In this document: in pieces, positions 6,120 through 7,282 of the stretch
Position numbering within the stretch: the first letter of the stretch is position 1
How the letters are laid out: each line of letters starts with the position of its first letter
NCBI GenBank assembly: GCA_946479705.1
Contig: CAMLHI010000101.1
Span: 1-7,282, forward strand
Source of the DNA: an uncultured Oxalobacteraceae bacterium
GTDB taxonomy: Bacteria; Pseudomonadota; Gammaproteobacteria; Burkholderiales; Burkholderiaceae
DNA length: 7,282 nt
Direction of reading: 5' to 3'
Notes under the pieces: model-generated
What the model saw: the letters and a program-made list of their open reading frames with translations, nothing else
Told to the model about the DNA's origin: nothing
The model's database searches: none
Translations under genes and position numbers: made by a program

Positions 6120-7156
6120 ATCCGCATTTCCGGAGCGTCATCGTGGCCAGCGATGCTGAGCGGCGGGATCTGTTTCTGGCGACTGCAGCCCGCCTGGGCA
6201 CCGCCGTTCAAAACGTCGAAAAAGATTTCTGGGTCTGCTGGGTACTGGACGCGCTGTTCAACGGTCTGGCGCCTGGCGGTCCTCGCTTACTCTTCAAAGG
6301 CGGCACGTCGCTCTCAAAGGCGTTTGGTCTCATTTCCCGCTTTTCTGAGGACATCGACATCACAGTGTTTCGTGATGACTTGGGACACGCTGCCGACGTA
6401 AATGACCTTGAAGCCTTGAGCGGCAAGAAGCGTCGCGCACGCCTTGCCGCGATCCGCGATGCCTGTCAAACCTACATTGTTGGCCCTTTAGCGACGCAGC
6501 TTTCGGGGATCGCGGCGGAAGCGGTCCCGACACAGCGTTTTCGCCTGGAAGCCGATCCAGACGACAATGATGGGCAAACTTTGTCGTTCTGGTACCCGGC
6601 GGTGACCGCCCGCAATGACGGTTATGTACGCTCCGCCGTCAAGATCGAGGCCGGCGCCAAGTCCGCGCTCGATCCACATGTCGTTGCTACGGTAACGCCC
6701 TATGTCGCTGCGGACGTGCCCGATCTCGACCTGCACGTCGGCGGGGTCGTCACGGTGAAACCCGAGCGCACGTTCTGGGACAAGATCCTGATCCTGCACG
6801 GATTGCGACAGTGGCACGACCGCAGGGGTGAATTGCGACACGGCGGCCAGCGTGTCTCGCGCCACTACTACGATGTGCATCAGCTCATGCAGGTTCCATT
6901 GATCGATGAATGGCGCGCCAATCGCGCGCTGGCGAACGATTGCGCTCAACATGCACGACTGTTCTTTGGCAGTACTGCCTTGGGTCTTGACGTTGCGGCG
7001 CCCGGTACATTTACGTTGACCCCGGGCGGTGCCATGCGCGATGCTTTGGCGCGCGATTACGCAGCGATGGCGGGAATGGTGTTTGGGCATATCCCGTCGT
7101 TCGATGCCGTGCTCGACAGTACAGAACGTTTCGAGGCGCTCATCAACCGCGCCTGA
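6116..7156 (+). CDS. AbiEii/AbiGii-family nucleotidyltransferase toxin
   Basis: This 346-residue protein starts at the GTG at 6116, overlapping the antitoxin TGA (GTGA), with AGGA at 6103-6106. It has the motifs of the DUF1814/AbiEii DNA-polymerase-beta-like nucleotidyltransferases. VEKDFWVCWVLDALF (34-48) is the family N-terminal helix. FKGGTSLSKAF (60-70) followed by RFSEDIDI (75-82) gives metal ligands D79 and D81. VKIEAGAK (175-182) supplies a probable third acid, E178. KPERTFWDK (215-223) and SRHYYDVHQL (248-257) are motifs III and IV. All appear intact, so the toxin should be active. Relatives halt growth, and characterised ones such as MenA/MenT add nucleotides to tRNA 3' ends; the donor nucleotide and target here are unknown. 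AbiE systems can abort phage infection. No integrase or other mobile gene is visible next to it. Confidence 0.92.
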   Translation: MNPHFRSVIVASDAERRDLFLATAARLGTAVQNVEKDFWVCWVLDALFNGLAPGGPRLLFKGGTSLSKAFGLISRFSEDIDITVFRDDLGHAADVNDLEALSGKKRRARLAAIRDACQTYIVGPLATQLSGIAAEAVPTQRFRLEADPDDNDGQTLSFWYPAVTARNDGYVRSAVKIEAGAKSALDPHVVATVTPYVAADVPDLDLHVGGVVTVKPERTFWDKILILHGLRQWHDRRGELRHGGQRVSRHYYDVHQLMQVPLIDEWRANRALANDCAQHARLFFGSTALGLDVAAPGTFTLTPGGAMRDALARDYAAMAGMVFGHIPSFDAVLDSTERFEALINRA

Positions 7157-7157
7157 A

Positions 7158-7180
7158 GCTAGCGAACGCGCCCCGCTGGC
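7158..7180 (+). terminator. Weak hairpin just after the toxin gene
   Basis: GCTAGCG (7158-7164) can pair with CGCTGGC (7174-7180) over 7 bp with one G-U pair and a 9-nt loop, one base after the toxin stop codon. No T-tract follows, so it is at most a Rho-assisted or stabilising 3' structure. Confidence 0.3.
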
Positions 7181-7223
7181 CAGTCATGCTAATGTCAAAG
7201 TTTCATCAGCAGGAGCGTCCGCC

Positions 7224-7282
7224 ATGCATCCAGTTACCGTCGAGTTCCATCGCGCGCCCGACCCCGTGCCGGTCGACGAGCC
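7224..7282 (+). CDS. Start of an unidentified gene (N-terminus only, cut by window edge)
   Basis: An ATG at 7224 follows a good AGGAG site (7211-7215) at 8 nt spacing and stays open to the edge for 19 codons, beginning MHPVTVEFHRAPDP and continuing acidic and proline-rich. Codon use returns to the GC-rich host style. There is no signal peptide in the visible part. No convincing promoter was found in the 67-nt gap after the toxin gene. Too little is visible to assign a family. Confidence 0.6.
   Translation, partial: MHPVTVEFHRAPDPVPVDE

Noticed and set aside
5251..7173. Shared ACGCGCC near both borders of the cassette as possible attachment or target-site repeat
   Set aside because: Seven GC-rich nucleotides recur by chance throughout this sequence, and no integrase is present.

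Overview
The window looks like a chromosomal stretch from a GC-rich proteobacterium. Very high GC at codon third positions, a secreted VIT/VWA/TPR protein and a plant-CGEP-like S9 peptidase would fit a betaproteobacterium such as the Massilia/Duganella group of Oxalobacteraceae or a xanthomonad. That placement is an inference from composition and protein style only. No RNA genes, insertion sequences, integrases or CRISPR arrays were seen.

Left part (1-2647, minus strand): the first 882 codons of a large secreted protein with signal peptide, VIT domain, VWA domain, a long linker, TPR-like helices and the beginning of a DUF2135 domain. The C-terminus lies beyond the window edge. The linker carries a short segment that looks like the start of a TonB-dependent-receptor plug. 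A 152-bp divergent intergenic region (2648-2799) separates it from the next gene and holds a small GC-rich inverted repeat just upstream of the ribosome binding site.

Middle part (2800-5232, plus strand): a complete prolyl-oligopeptidase-fold serine peptidase closest to the S9D glutamyl endopeptidases (chloroplast CGEP type), with an intact Ser/Asp/His triad. It has no visible export signal.

Right part (5233-7156): a composition break. After about 140 bp holding a perfect 7-bp hairpin and a coding-like scrap, an AT-rich control region with a 28-bp near-perfect inverted repeat precedes a two-gene AbiE-type (type IV) toxin-antitoxin or phage-defence cassette. The cassette is a winged-helix AbiEi/DUF6088-like antitoxin-repressor and an AbiEii nucleotidyltransferase toxin, overlapping by 4 nt (GTGA). 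The inverted repeat encloses the predicted promoter, which fits autorepression by the antitoxin. The cassette is lower in GC than its neighbours (58% versus 77% in two hand-counted 60-nt lines), suggesting horizontal acquisition. At the right edge (7224-7282) another host-like gene begins.

I do not see a wholly new system. The best leads are the architecture of the AbiE operator, the TonB-plug-like motif in a VIT/VWA protein and the possible gene remnant at the cassette's left border.
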